A stretch of DNA of 39,268 bases from an uncultured Oscillospiraceae bacterium (GTDB lineage Bacteria; Bacillota; Clostridia; Oscillospirales; Oscillospiraceae). Under the pieces are notes generated by a model. It had not been told where the DNA came from. It was given only the letters and a program-made list of their open reading frames with translations, and did no database searches. Made by a program: the position numbers and the translations under genes. Numbering within the stretch: the stretch's first letter is position 1; the number at the start of each line of letters is the position of its first letter. This document shows positions 24,160-31,769 of the stretch, in pieces. The stretch is from positions 1 through 39,268 of the forward strand of contig CAKTPM010000016.1 of NCBI GenBank assembly GCA_934591705.1, given 5' to 3'.

Positions 24160-25080
24160 ATGGATATTTGGACGGAATTGCAGGCGGAGGGCGTGGACCC
24201 GGCGCTGCTGGAGGAGGCATCCCGCTATCGGGCCCGGCATCCGGTGTCCCCGGAGGCGGCGGAGCGCGTTCCGCAGCCGCGCTATCTCTACTACGGCAAG
24301 GAGGTCTGGGAGAGCGCGGTCTCCGCTCTGCTCTGCGGGCAGCACCTGCTGCTCTCGGGCCCCAAGGCCACGGGTAAAAATGTGCTGGCGGAGAATCTGG
24401 CGGCGGTGTTCGGCCGCCCCCTGTGGGATGTCTCTATGTACATCAATGTGGACGCTGCGGCCCTCATCGGCACCGACACCCTCCGGGAGGGCCAGGTGGT
24501 GTTCCGGGAGGGGCCGGTGTCCCGCTGCGCCCGGGTGGGGGGCTTCGGTGTGCTGGACGAGGTGAACATGGCTAAGAACGAGGCCCTGGCGGTGCTCCAC
24601 GCCGCCCTGGACCACCGCCGGGTCATCGATGTGCCCGGCTATGAGCGCATCCCTCTGGACGAGGCCACCCGCTTCATCGGCACCATGAACTACGGCTATG
24701 CCGGCACCCGGGAGCTCAACGAGGCCCTGGTGTCCCGGTTCGTGGTGCTGGATATGCCGGTGATCTCCCAGGAGAACCTCAAAAAGCTGCTGCGGCGCAG
24801 CTTCCCGGCGCTGAAGGAGTCCTGGGCGGAGCAGTTCGCCCTGCTGTTCCGGGACCTGCGGCAGAAGTGCGACAGCGGCGAGATATCCGCCAAGACCCTG
24901 GATCTGCGGGGCCTCCTGGCGGCGCTGCACCTGATGGAGAGAGGCCTGGGGGCCTCCCAGGCCCTTTATCTGGGCGTCATCAACAAGGCCTTTGAGCCCT
25001 TTGAGCGGCAGCTGGCGGCGGACACGGTGTGGGCCCGCATCCCCCGGGAGGCCTGCCGGGGGCAGTTCTTCGAGGGCTGA
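24160..25080 (+). CDS. MoxR-type AAA+ ATPase
   Basis: 306 residues. Walker A LLLSGPKATGKNVLAENLAA (about 69-88), Walker B GFGVLDEVNMAKNEAL, sensor-1 FIGTMNYGYAGTRELNEALVSRFVVL with the arginine finger. MoxR ATPases are chelatase-like chaperones that act with VWA-domain partners to insert metals or mature protein complexes. The partner VWA gene follows one base after the stop codon, so the two make one unit. Start at MDIWTEL by AAAGGAGG. A -10-like TACAAT lies at 24121-24126 without a clear -35. Confidence 0.88.
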   Translation: MDIWTELQAEGVDPALLEEASRYRARHPVSPEAAERVPQPRYLYYGKEVWESAVSALLCGQHLLLSGPKATGKNVLAENLAAVFGRPLWDVSMYINVDAAALIGTDTLREGQVVFREGPVSRCARVGGFGVLDEVNMAKNEALAVLHAALDHRRVIDVPGYERIPLDEATRFIGTMNYGYAGTRELNEALVSRFVVLDMPVISQENLKKLLRRSFPALKESWAEQFALLFRDLRQKCDSGEISAKTLDLRGLLAALHLMERGLGASQALYLGVINKAFEPFERQLAADTVWARIPREACRGQFFEG

Positions 25081-25081
25081 G

Positions 25082-26788
25082 ATGGAACGGGCCGAATTGC
25101 AAAGCCGCCGGGCGTATAACCAGATCTGGAACGCCGCGGAGCGCTACGATCTTCCCCCGGAGGAGGCGGCCTTTGACGCCGCCGGGGAGCCGCGGCTCTA
25201 CCTGAACACGGTGATGGGCCTGGCCCGGAGCTGCTATGACTTCTCCAAATTCCTCCCCCTGCTCCACAGCTTTGCCCACCAGGACCGGGGGGATCTCTAT
25301 ACGGATGTCTTCTGGCTGGGGCTGGAGCACGCGGTCTACGGCCGCTGCGCCGCCAAGCGCCCGGTGCTGGCAGAGCTGCGGCGCTCCTGGGCCCGGCAGC
25401 TGCTGTCCGAGCCGGCAGCCGGCGACCCCCGGGAGAGCGCCGGGGCCCTGTGGCAGGCCCGGGCCCGGCAGGTGCTGGGCACGGCGAGTGCTGAGCCGGC
25501 CTCCCTGCAGGAGCTTATGGACGCCCTGGCCTTCGCTCCCGACTGGGATGAGCAGACCATCCTCCGGCAGACGGAGGCGCTGCTCTATCGGTTTTACCGC
25601 CGGCCGGCCCGCGATGTAAAGGATCGCCAGTGGGCGGCCTGGGTAGGGCGGCGGCCCGGGAAAAACGGCGCCGTGCGCCTGGTGCGGCCCAACGCCCTGC
25701 GGGCCTTCGGCCGGGGCGGCGGCCCCGCCGGTGCCGCCGGAGATACCGGTCCCCTGCGGCTCTTGCACTTTCTCCAGGGCCGGACCCCGGAGCCCGTTCT
25801 GCGGCGCTATGTGGAGGACTGCTTCGGCGCCTCTCTGCTGCCTCCCGGGGAACTGGCGGAGGCGGAGCGGACACTGTGCACCGGTGTCCACCGGGGCTGC
25901 CGGCTGCACTTTACCGCCGGGGCCCCCACGGGCCGGGCCCCCTCGCCGGCGGCGGCCTGGGATGTGGAGAATTTCCGCCGTCAGGGGGAGCGCAACCGGG
26001 CCTACTACCGGGCCCATCTGGCCCAGAATCGCCTGGCCATCGCCCAGCTCGTTCAGAAGCTGCAAAACACTCTGCTCCTGCAGCAGGAGGCAGATGCCTG
26101 CCCCGGCCGCAGCGGTACCCTTCTGGGAGCCGTGGCCTGGCGGGCGGCGGTGCTGGATGATGAGCGGATCTTCTCCCGCCGGGAGCCCCGGCAGCCGGGC
26201 GACTTGACGGTGGACATCCTGCTGGACGGCTCCGCCTCCCAGAATACCCAGCAGGAGAAGCTTGCCGCCCAGGCCTATATCCTGGCCGAGGCCCTCACCC
26301 GCTGCGGCATCGCCGTGCGGGTCACCGCCTTTTGCTCCGTCAGCGGCTGCACGGTGCTGCGGGTGCTCCGGGACTATGAAAAGCCAAAGGACAATGAGAA
26401 GATATTCAACTACGCCGCGGCGGGCTGGAACCGGGACGGTCTGGCCCTGCGGGCCATGGGCCGGCTCATGGAGAAGACCGCCGGTGAGCGCCGGCTGCTG
26501 GTGATCCTCTCTGACGCCAGCCCCAACGATGACCAGCGCATCCCCATCGGCACCCTGCCGCTGGGCGGGTATGTCTACAGCGGCCGGCGGGGGGTGGAGG
26601 ACACCGCCGCCCAGGTGAAGGATCTGCGGCGGCAGGGCATCCGGCCGGTGTGCATCTTCACCGGCAGCGACAGAGAGCTTCCCGATGCCCGGCGGATCTA
26701 CGGCTCGGCAGTGGAGCGCATCCCCACGGTGGGTTGGTTTGCCGATGCGGTGGGCCGCCTGCTGTGCCGGCAGATACAAAAGCTATAA
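25082..26788 (+). CDS. VWA-domain protein, partner of the MoxR ATPase
   Basis: 568 residues. The N-terminal ~370 residues are helical, Arg-rich and not recognised as a domain. The C-terminal von Willebrand A domain has a complete MIDAS: DILLDGSASQNTQQ (DxSxS), a Thr-rich middle and LLVILSDASPND. No signal peptide, so cytoplasmic. ATG overlaps the end of the upstream gene region with GAGGG as RBS. MoxR-VWA pairs (CoxD/CoxE, NorQ/NorD, RavA/ViaA) mature metalloenzymes, but no client enzyme is encoded nearby, so the target is open. Confidence 0.82.
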   Translation: MERAELQSRRAYNQIWNAAERYDLPPEEAAFDAAGEPRLYLNTVMGLARSCYDFSKFLPLLHSFAHQDRGDLYTDVFWLGLEHAVYGRCAAKRPVLAELRRSWARQLLSEPAAGDPRESAGALWQARARQVLGTASAEPASLQELMDALAFAPDWDEQTILRQTEALLYRFYRRPARDVKDRQWAAWVGRRPGKNGAVRLVRPNALRAFGRGGGPAGAAGDTGPLRLLHFLQGRTPEPVLRRYVEDCFGASLLPPGELAEAERTLCTGVHRGCRLHFTAGAPTGRAPSPAAAWDVENFRRQGERNRAYYRAHLAQNRLAIAQLVQKLQNTLLLQQEADACPGRSGTLLGAVAWRAAVLDDERIFSRREPRQPGDLTVDILLDGSASQNTQQEKLAAQAYILAEALTRCGIAVRVTAFCSVSGCTVLRVLRDYEKPKDNEKIFNYAAAGWNRDGLALRAMGRLMEKTAGERRLLVILSDASPNDDQRIPIGTLPLGGYVYSGRRGVEDTAAQVKDLRRQGIRPVCIFTGSDRELPDARRIYGSAVERIPTVGWFADAVGRLLCRQIQKL

Positions 26789-26834
26789 AAAAATCAGCAA
26801 AGGGAATGCTTCCGGAAAAGCATTCCCTTTGCTG
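26788..26834. terminator. Terminator between the VWA gene and cstA
   Basis: 17-bp perfect stem CAGCAAAGGGAATGCTT (26795-26811) / 26818-26834. The minus strand continues ATTTTTTTA, so it is efficient for the CstA-type gene; the plus strand has only TTGCTG. Confidence 0.85.
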
Positions 26835-26875
26835 TTGCTGCGTAAGGAGAAGTATGGATAAGGGCGTATTTGCCG

Positions 26876-28387
26876 TTAACCCAAGGTCAGCTTCCGCGCC
26901 TGGCGCTTTTTACCGTACATGCAGCAGGCCACCACATAGGCCGCGGCGCAGACCACGCCGATGATGTAGGCGGGCGTCCAGGGGATGTTGAAGCCGATGT
27001 GCGCATTGGCGATGTAGGTCACGCAGATGAAGGTATAGAAGCAGCCGGGGAGCATGGGGATCCAGGCCCACTTGCCCTTGCCGTTTTCAAACATCCAAAC
27101 GGTGATGCACAGGAAGGCGAACAGGGACAGGGTTTGGTTGGCCCAGGCGAAGTAACGCCACAGGATCATGAAGCCGTCGTTGTTGATCTTGGCATAGACC
27201 AGAATGGCGATGACCAACAGGAAGATGGGCACGGCCAGACGGATACGCTTGGCGTTGGTGGACTGGTCGATGTGCAGGGTCTCGGACAAGCTCAGGCGCA
27301 GGGCCCGCAGGGCCGTATCGCCGGAGGTGATGGGCAGCACGATGACGCCCAGCAGAGCGATGATGCCGCCGATGTTGCCCAGCAGGTGCTTGCACACCAC
27401 ACCCACGGTGCCGGTGGCCAGGGAGGCGTTGGGCTCCTGGAGGGCCAGGTTATAAACGCCCATGGCGCCGGCGGCCCAGACCATGGCGATGAAGCCCTCC
27501 AGCACCATCATGTTATAGAAGGTGTTGCGGCCCTGCCGCTCGCTCTTCATGGTGCGGGAGATGATAGCCGTCTGGGTGGAATGGAAGCCGGAGAGGATGC
27601 CGCAGGCCACGGTGACAAAGAAGATAGGCAGGAAGTGGCCGTTGGAGAAATAGTCGGCATAGGTGAAGGTGCCCACGGTGCCGTCGGCACCGGTGAGGGA
27701 CAAAACGGGAGCCGCCCAGCTGTCCCAGATGTTCAGCAGGGGGAAGCCCTTGGCGAAGATGCCGATGAACACGCCGATGGCGGAGAACAGCAGGATGCCG
27801 CCGAAGATGGGGTAGACCTTGCCGATGATGGCATCGATGGGGAACACGGTGGCGATGAGGTAATAAAGGAAGATCACACCGTAGATGACCCAGGTGGACA
27901 CAGAGGTGGCCTTGCCGTCAAAGCCGAACAGCTGCGTGGCGGCGATGTCGCCGGGGGTGTAGATGAACACGGCGCCCACCAACAGCAGCAGCAGGCATAC
28001 GAACACATTGTAGAACTTGTAGATACCCTTGGGGGAGTAGCGGCGGATCATCTCGGGCATCTGGGTGCCGCCGTCACGCAGGCAGATCATGCCGGAGAAA
28101 TAATCGTGCATGGCGCCGCCGATGACATTCCCGATGGGGATGGTCAAAAAGGCGATGGGCCCAAACAAAATGCCCTGGATGGGCCCGATGATGGGGCCGG
28201 TGCCGGCAATGTTCAAAAGGTTGATAAGACTGTTTTTCCAGCCGCGCAGGGGGACATAGTCCACGCCGTCTTCCTTGGTATAGGCGGGGGTCTTGCGATC
28301 GTCGGGCCCAAATACCTTTTCGCAGAAGCGGCCGTACAGTGCGGCACCGCCCAGCAGGATCACCAGGCCAATGATGAAAGTAACCAC
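26876..28387 (-). CDS. CstA/BtsT-type carbon starvation (pyruvate/peptide) transporter
   Basis: 503 residues, short clostridial-type member of the CstA family. Conserved N-terminal block NIAGTGPIIGPIQGILFGP and HDYFSGM, plus GFHSTQTAIISRTMKSE and TSGDTALRALRLSL. About 13-15 membrane helices. E. coli homologues import pyruvate (BtsT, CstA) and peptides have been proposed; the substrate here is not determined. Starts with GTG behind AAGGAG. Single gene; promoter has an extended -10. Confidence 0.92.
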   Translation of the reverse strand: MVTFIIGLVILLGGAALYGRFCEKVFGPDDRKTPAYTKEDGVDYVPLRGWKNSLINLLNIAGTGPIIGPIQGILFGPIAFLTIPIGNVIGGAMHDYFSGMICLRDGGTQMPEMIRRYSPKGIYKFYNVFVCLLLLLVGAVFIYTPGDIAATQLFGFDGKATSVSTWVIYGVIFLYYLIATVFPIDAIIGKVYPIFGGILLFSAIGVFIGIFAKGFPLLNIWDSWAAPVLSLTGADGTVGTFTYADYFSNGHFLPIFFVTVACGILSGFHSTQTAIISRTMKSERQGRNTFYNMMVLEGFIAMVWAAGAMGVYNLALQEPNASLATGTVGVVCKHLLGNIGGIIALLGVIVLPITSGDTALRALRLSLSETLHIDQSTNAKRIRLAVPIFLLVIAILVYAKINNDGFMILWRYFAWANQTLSLFAFLCITVWMFENGKGKWAWIPMLPGCFYTFICVTYIANAHIGFNIPWTPAYIIGVVCAAAYVVACCMYGKKRQARKLTLG

Positions 28388-28460
28388 AGTTGCACACTCC
28401 TTCGTAAAGTGATTTTCTCGTTTCTTCCGGCGTCCGGAGCGCCCTCCAAAACTGCCTCTG

Positions 28461-28469
28461 ACTATAGCA
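28461..28469 (-). promoter_or_regulatory. Extended -10 promoter of the CstA-type gene
   Basis: Minus-strand TGCTATAGT (TATAGT at 28461-28466), weak -35. The 310-base gap to yerC also holds an AT-rich stretch (28470-28560), a GC-rich dyad CCCGGCCGG/CCGGCCGGG (about 28575-28599) and the yerC promoter; no gene is visible in it. Confidence 0.5.
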
Positions 28470-28639
28470 CCAAAATGAATAAAAATGTCGTAAATGAACG
28501 AATAATGGAATTAAAATCTTATAAAGAAAAGCGTTGGCGGCATAAAGTCTTAACGGGAATATCCCGCCTCTGTGCCCGGCCGGCCCCTCCCGGCCGGGGC
28601 GGCGGCGCGGCGTCTTGAAAAAATCCGCCGTGGCTCTTT

Positions 28640-28657
28640 ACTTTCACGCGTAAAAGT
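28640..28657. promoter_or_regulatory. Operator-like dyad in the yerC promoter
   Basis: ACTTTCACGCGTAAAAGT is an 18-base near-palindrome (one mismatched pair) centred on ACGCGT. It sits between a -35-like TTTACT (28638-28643) and a -10-like TAACCT 17 bases on. Autoregulation by the TrpR-like YerC protein downstream would fit this position. Confidence 0.4.
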
Positions 28658-28697
28658 GTTAACCTAATAAAGGAGTTTGGGAAAGGAGGAAGACGCT

Positions 28698-29012
28698 ATG
28701 GCAGTTCGTGCGGCAAAGGCAAAAATCGCCACCAAGGACAAAAGCGATCTTCTCTATCAGGCGATCTTGACACTGAAAACCGAGGAGGAGTGCTACCAGT
28801 TCTTCCAGGATCTGTGCACCATTTCGGAGATGCGCTCCATGGAGCAGCGCTTCGAGGTGGCTACCCTCCTCAACGAGGGCATGATCTACAACGACATTCT
28901 GGAGAAGACCGGCGCCTCCAGCGCCACCATCAGCCGGGTGAACCGCAGTCTCATCAACGGCGCCGGGGGCTATGATGTGGTCCTCGAGCGGATGCGGGAG
29001 CAGAAGAAATGA
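28698..29012 (+). CDS. yerC: TrpR-related protein YerC/YecD
   Basis: 104 residues. TrpR-like helix-turn-helix fold: CTISEMRSMEQRFEVATLLNEG and GASSATISRVNRSL as recognition helix region. The family is related to the Trp repressor but its ligand is unknown. RBS AAAGGAGG nine bases before the ATG. Its stop overlaps the ATG of the methyltransferase gene (ATGA), and a dyad in its own promoter suggests autoregulation. Confidence 0.9.
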   Translation: MAVRAAKAKIATKDKSDLLYQAILTLKTEEECYQFFQDLCTISEMRSMEQRFEVATLLNEGMIYNDILEKTGASSATISRVNRSLINGAGGYDVVLERMREQKK

Positions 29013-29740
29013 GTGCCTATGAAGCCCTGGCCGCCGCCTACGACGGCCTTACGGAGGATGTGCACTATGCCCGGCGGGCGGATTTCATCGAAAAGCTCTT
29101 CCGCCGCTGCCCCATCGGCGTGCACACCGTGCTGGATCTGGCCTGCGGTACCGGCACCATGACCTGGCTGCTGACGGCCCGGGGCTATGAGCTCATCGCC
29201 GCGGATGCCTCGGCGGAGATGCTGGCCCGGGCCATGGAAAAGAAAGCCCCGGGCATCCCTCCGCTGTTTCTCTGTCAGTCCATGCCGAAGCTGGACCTCT
29301 ACGGCACCGTGGACGCGGCCATCTGCTGCTTGGACAGCATCAACTACCTGACCCGGCCCCGGGATGTGCAGGAGACCCTTCGGCGGCTGCACCTTTTCAT
29401 CGCCCCGGGCGGGATGCTGGTCTTTGACATCAATACCCCGGAGAAGCTCGCCGCTCTGGACGGCCAGGTGTTTCTGGATGAAAATGACGACACCTACTGC
29501 GTCTGGCGCACGGAGTTCCGCCGGGGCCTTTGCAGTTACTATATGGATCTTTTCCGCCGCCGGGGGGAGGTCTGGGAGCGCTCCTTTGAGGAGCACCGCC
29601 AGCGGGCCTATACCGTGGCGGAGCTCACTGCATGGCTGGCGGAGGCGGGCTTCACCGACATCCGCACCTATGGCGACGGGGTGCTGCGCCGCCCCCGGGA
29701 AAATGAGCAGCGCATCTATTTTACAGCGATAAGAGGGTAA
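29009..29740 (+). CDS. Class I SAM-dependent methyltransferase
   Basis: 243 residues. Motif I VLDLACGTGTMTW (41-53), acidic end of strand 2 in LIAADASAEMLARA, motif post-II GTVDAAICCLDSINYL, and APGGMLVFDINT. The substrate is unknown. Overlaps yerC by four bases, so translation is coupled. Confidence 0.88.
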   Translation: MSAYEALAAAYDGLTEDVHYARRADFIEKLFRRCPIGVHTVLDLACGTGTMTWLLTARGYELIAADASAEMLARAMEKKAPGIPPLFLCQSMPKLDLYGTVDAAICCLDSINYLTRPRDVQETLRRLHLFIAPGGMLVFDINTPEKLAALDGQVFLDENDDTYCVWRTEFRRGLCSYYMDLFRRRGEVWERSFEEHRQRAYTVAELTAWLAEAGFTDIRTYGDGVLRRPRENEQRIYFTAIRG

Positions 29741-29744
29741 GAAT

Positions 29745-30632
29745 ATGGATAGGATCGTTCGCGCCATCTCCTCCGATGGCATGGTACAGGCCGCGGCCAT
29801 CTGCTCCCGTGATCTGGTGGAGCGGGCCCGGCAGATACATAAGCTGCTGCCGGTGGGCACCGCGGCCCTGGGCCGCGCCCTCTCCGCCGCCAGCATCATG
29901 GGCAACGCCCTGAAGGGCCAGGGGGCCAGCATCACCCTGCAATTCAAGGGCGGCGGCCCCTTGGGCACGGTGCTGGCCGTGTCGGACAATGCCGGCAATG
30001 TCCGGGGCTATGTCACGAACCCCCAGACGGATATCCCCCTGCGGGCGGACGGAAAGCTGGATGTGGGCGGCGCCGTGGGCGCTGAGGGCACCTTGACCGT
30101 CATCAAGGACCTGCACATGAAGGAGCCCTATGTGGGCACCGTCGACCTTCTGGGCGGCGAGATCGCCGAGGACATCGCCTCCTACTTCGTGGAGTCCGAG
30201 CAGATGCCCACCGCCTGTGGCTTGGGCGTGCTGGTGGACCGGGACCAGAGCGTCAAGTCCGCCGGCGGGTACCTCATTCAATTGATGCCCGGCGCCACCG
30301 AGGACACCATCTGCAAGGTGGAGGGGGGCATTATGGAGGCCGGGCCCGTGTCGGCCATCTTGGCCCGGGACGATGATCCCGAGCACCTGCTGCGCCGGGT
30401 GATGAGTGACTTTGAGCTGAAAATTTTGGAGACCTGCCCGGTAGAATATAAGTGCTATTGCTCCCGGGAGCGGGTGGAGCGGGCCCTCATCTCCCTGGGG
30501 GCCGACGAGCTGGAGAGCATCCTCAAAGAGCAGGGCGGCTGCCAGCTGGGCTGCCAGTTCTGCGACAAGGTCTATGACTTCTCTGCCCGGGAGCTTGAAA
30601 AGCTGCTGGAGGGCCTCCGCGAAAAAAAGTAA
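29745..30632 (+). CDS. hslO: Redox-regulated chaperone Hsp33
   Basis: 295 residues, full length. N-terminal domain with ALGRALSAASIMGNALKG and FKGGGPLGTVLAVSD; C-terminal zinc centre CYC ... GCQFC (CxC and CxxC), the oxidation-sensing switch. Activated by peroxide/heat to hold unfolded proteins. Four bases after the methyltransferase gene. RBS is GAGGGTAAG, slightly unusual. No terminator before the tRNA promoter 18 bases downstream, so read-through into the tRNA cluster is possible. Confidence 0.96.
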   Translation: MDRIVRAISSDGMVQAAAICSRDLVERARQIHKLLPVGTAALGRALSAASIMGNALKGQGASITLQFKGGGPLGTVLAVSDNAGNVRGYVTNPQTDIPLRADGKLDVGGAVGAEGTLTVIKDLHMKEPYVGTVDLLGGEIAEDIASYFVESEQMPTACGLGVLVDRDQSVKSAGGYLIQLMPGATEDTICKVEGGIMEAGPVSAILARDDDPEHLLRRVMSDFELKILETCPVEYKCYCSRERVERALISLGADELESILKEQGGCQLGCQFCDKVYDFSARELEKLLEGLREKK

Positions 30633-30650
30633 AAAATCGAAAATTTGGTG

Positions 30651-30679
30651 TTGACATCGGGCATGCTTTTTTGTATAAT
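30651..30679 (+). promoter_or_regulatory. Promoter of the tRNA cluster
   Basis: TTGACA (30651-30656), 17 bases, TATAAT (30674-30679): perfect consensus, as expected of a stable-RNA promoter. Confidence 0.95.
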
Positions 30680-30712
30680 AACCCTTGCCGTTCTGAAAAG
30701 ATCGGCAGGTAC

Positions 30713-30789
30713 GGGAGCATAGCTCAGCTGGTTAGAGCACCTGCCTTACAAGCAGGGGGTCACTGGTTCGAGTCCAGTTGTTCCCACCA
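30713..30789 (+). tRNA. tRNA-Val (anticodon TAC)
   Basis: 77 bases with encoded CCA. Acceptor GGGAGCA/TGTTCCC, anticodon stem CCTGC/GCAGG with loop CTTACAA, T-loop GGTTCGAGTCC. First of four tRNAs. Confidence 0.97.
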
Positions 30790-30797
30790 AGTTTTAT

Positions 30798-30874
30798 GGC
30801 CAAGTAGTTCAGTTGGTTAGAACGCCAGCCTGTCACGCTGGAGGTCGTGGGTTCGAGCCCCATCTTGGTCGCCA
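30798..30874 (+). tRNA. tRNA-Asp (anticodon GTC)
   Basis: 77 bases with encoded CCA. Acceptor GGCCAAG/CTTGGTC, anticodon stem CCAGC/GCTGG with loop CTGTCAC, discriminator G as expected of tRNA-Asp. Confidence 0.97.
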
Positions 30875-30877
30875 TTT

Positions 30878-30953
<76 letters not shown>

Positions 30954-30956
30954 CCT

Positions 30957-31032
30957 GCGGGCGTAGCTCATCTGGTAGAGCGCGACCTTGCCAAGGTCGA
31001 GGTAGCGAGTTCGAGCCTCGTCGCCCGCTCCA
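30957..31032 (+). tRNA. tRNA-Gly (anticodon GCC)
   Basis: 76 bases with encoded CCA. Acceptor GCGGGCG/CGCCCGC, anticodon stem CGACC/GGTCG with loop TTGCCAA, discriminator T. Confidence 0.97.
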
Positions 31033-31071
31033 AAAAAGGAACACCATCCGAAAGGATGGTGTTCCTTTTTT
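31032..31071 (+). terminator. Terminator of the tRNA cluster
   Basis: Stem AAAAAAGGAACACCATCC (31032-31049) / 31054-31071 with GAAA tetraloop; very strong and usable on both strands. Its core is repeated 670 bases downstream. Confidence 0.95.
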
Positions 31072-31075
31072 GGAC
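31039..31075 (+). repeat. Direct repeat, left copy (terminator hairpin plus TTTTTTGGAC)
   Basis: Identical to 31709-31744 except for one extra C. The similarity fades on with GGAC-(6 or 7 variable)-GGGCA. The pair brackets the barnase remnant and barstar gene. Confidence 0.8.
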
Positions 31076-31134
31076 AGAGCCGTGGGCAGGGTAGAGCTCG
31101 CTGCCTCGACCCGTGCGAAGCACATATTTTAGCA

Positions 31135-31347
31135 AATCTTGCCATTGCCGCTCCTGGTAAGATGCTGACAAAAGGCGTTTACAAAAACAGGGACCAACGG
31201 CTCCCCGATGTACCCGGACGAATATGGTACGAGGCTGACATCAATTACTCTTTTGGCTACCGGAATGGAGAACGAATTCTCTACTCCAACGACGGATCGA
31301 TCTTTGCCACTTACGACCATTACGCCACATTTGTCGAAATCGTTTGA
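31135..31347 (+). pseudogene. 5'-truncated barnase-type ribonuclease
   Basis: From NLAIAAPGK (31135-31161) and onward through VYKNRDQRLPDVPGR, EADINYSFGYRNGERILYS and TYDHYATFVEIV the translation follows barnase (NLADVAPGK..., EADINYTSGFRNSDRILYS, TTDHYQTF) to its natural C-terminus. Catalytic Glu73, Arg83/Arg87 and His102 equivalents are present. The first half of the enzyme, including the helices and Lys27, is missing, and the homology extends upstream of the only nearby ATG (31162), so the true N-terminus was lost. It could be a toxin tip module detached from a larger polymorphic toxin. A 61-residue product from ATG 31162 is possible but would hardly fold. Confidence 0.8.
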
Positions 31348-31364
31348 CAGAAAGGAGTTTCGTT

Positions 31365-31673
31365 ATGAATCACTACGCATATACGCCCATCACGACTGAC
31401 CCCGTCCTGCTGAATCTGGACGGTTGCAAGGACTGGGATGCGTTACACCAGCGTATCCACAAGACATTTGGATTTCCGGACTACTACGGAGAAAATTGGG
31501 ACGCCATGTGGGATTGCCTGACAGATGTATTTCTGCCGCCGGTGCAAAGGCGCATTGTTGTGGAGGGCTTTGCCTCCATGCCCCAAGAGCTGCGAGAATA
31601 TGCCGCTCCGATGCAGGAAATCTTCAGCGACCTTCAGGAGAAATACCCCTGGGTCTCGGTCACATACCGCTGA
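31365..31673 (+). CDS. Barstar family ribonuclease inhibitor
   Basis: 102 residues, close to barstar length (90). Core motif LDGCKDWDALHQRIHKTFGF then PDYYGENWDAMWDCLTDVF is the barstar signature that carries the barnase-binding helix. Good RBS AAAGGAG seven bases before the ATG. It follows the barnase remnant by 17 bases, the usual order of toxin then immunity gene. The gene is intact although the toxin is broken, so it may persist as immunity against related toxins from neighbours. Base composition is visibly less GC-rich than surrounding genes, fitting recent transfer. Confidence 0.92.
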   Translation: MNHYAYTPITTDPVLLNLDGCKDWDALHQRIHKTFGFPDYYGENWDAMWDCLTDVFLPPVQRRIVVEGFASMPQELREYAAPMQEIFSDLQEKYPWVSVTYR

Positions 31674-31707
31674 CTCACAGACAACAAAAGTGGTGGGCAG
31701 ACAAAAG

Positions 31708-31740
31708 AGAACACCATCCGAAAGGATGGTGTTCTTTTTT
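31708..31740. terminator. Bidirectional terminator between barstar and sigK
   Basis: 12-bp stem AGAACACCATCC (31708-31719) / 31724-31735, GAAA tetraloop, T-run on plus; CTCTTTTG on minus. Same hairpin as the tRNA-cluster terminator. Confidence 0.9.
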
Positions 31741-31744
31741 GGAC
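31709..31744 (+). repeat. Direct repeat, right copy
   Basis: Second copy of the 36/37-base sequence at 31039-31075. Between the copies lie 633 bases with the barnase remnant and barstar. Confidence 0.8.
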
Positions 31745-31769
31745 TGTGTCGCGGGCATGCCACTGCGGC

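Noticed and set aside
28470..28510. ATGAATAAAAATGTC as an ARG box near the CstA-type promoter
   Set aside because: One half of the consensus is broken and the region is simply AT-rich; unlike the sites at 19268 and 19374 it has no supporting context.
26870..28618. 582-residue plus-strand frame full of Asp/His/Gly
   Set aside because: Antisense of the CstA-type gene, no promoter or RBS.
31162..31347. The 61-codon frame as an intact small gene
   Set aside because: Barnase similarity continues upstream of its ATG and no proper RBS precedes it, so it is a remnant of a longer gene.
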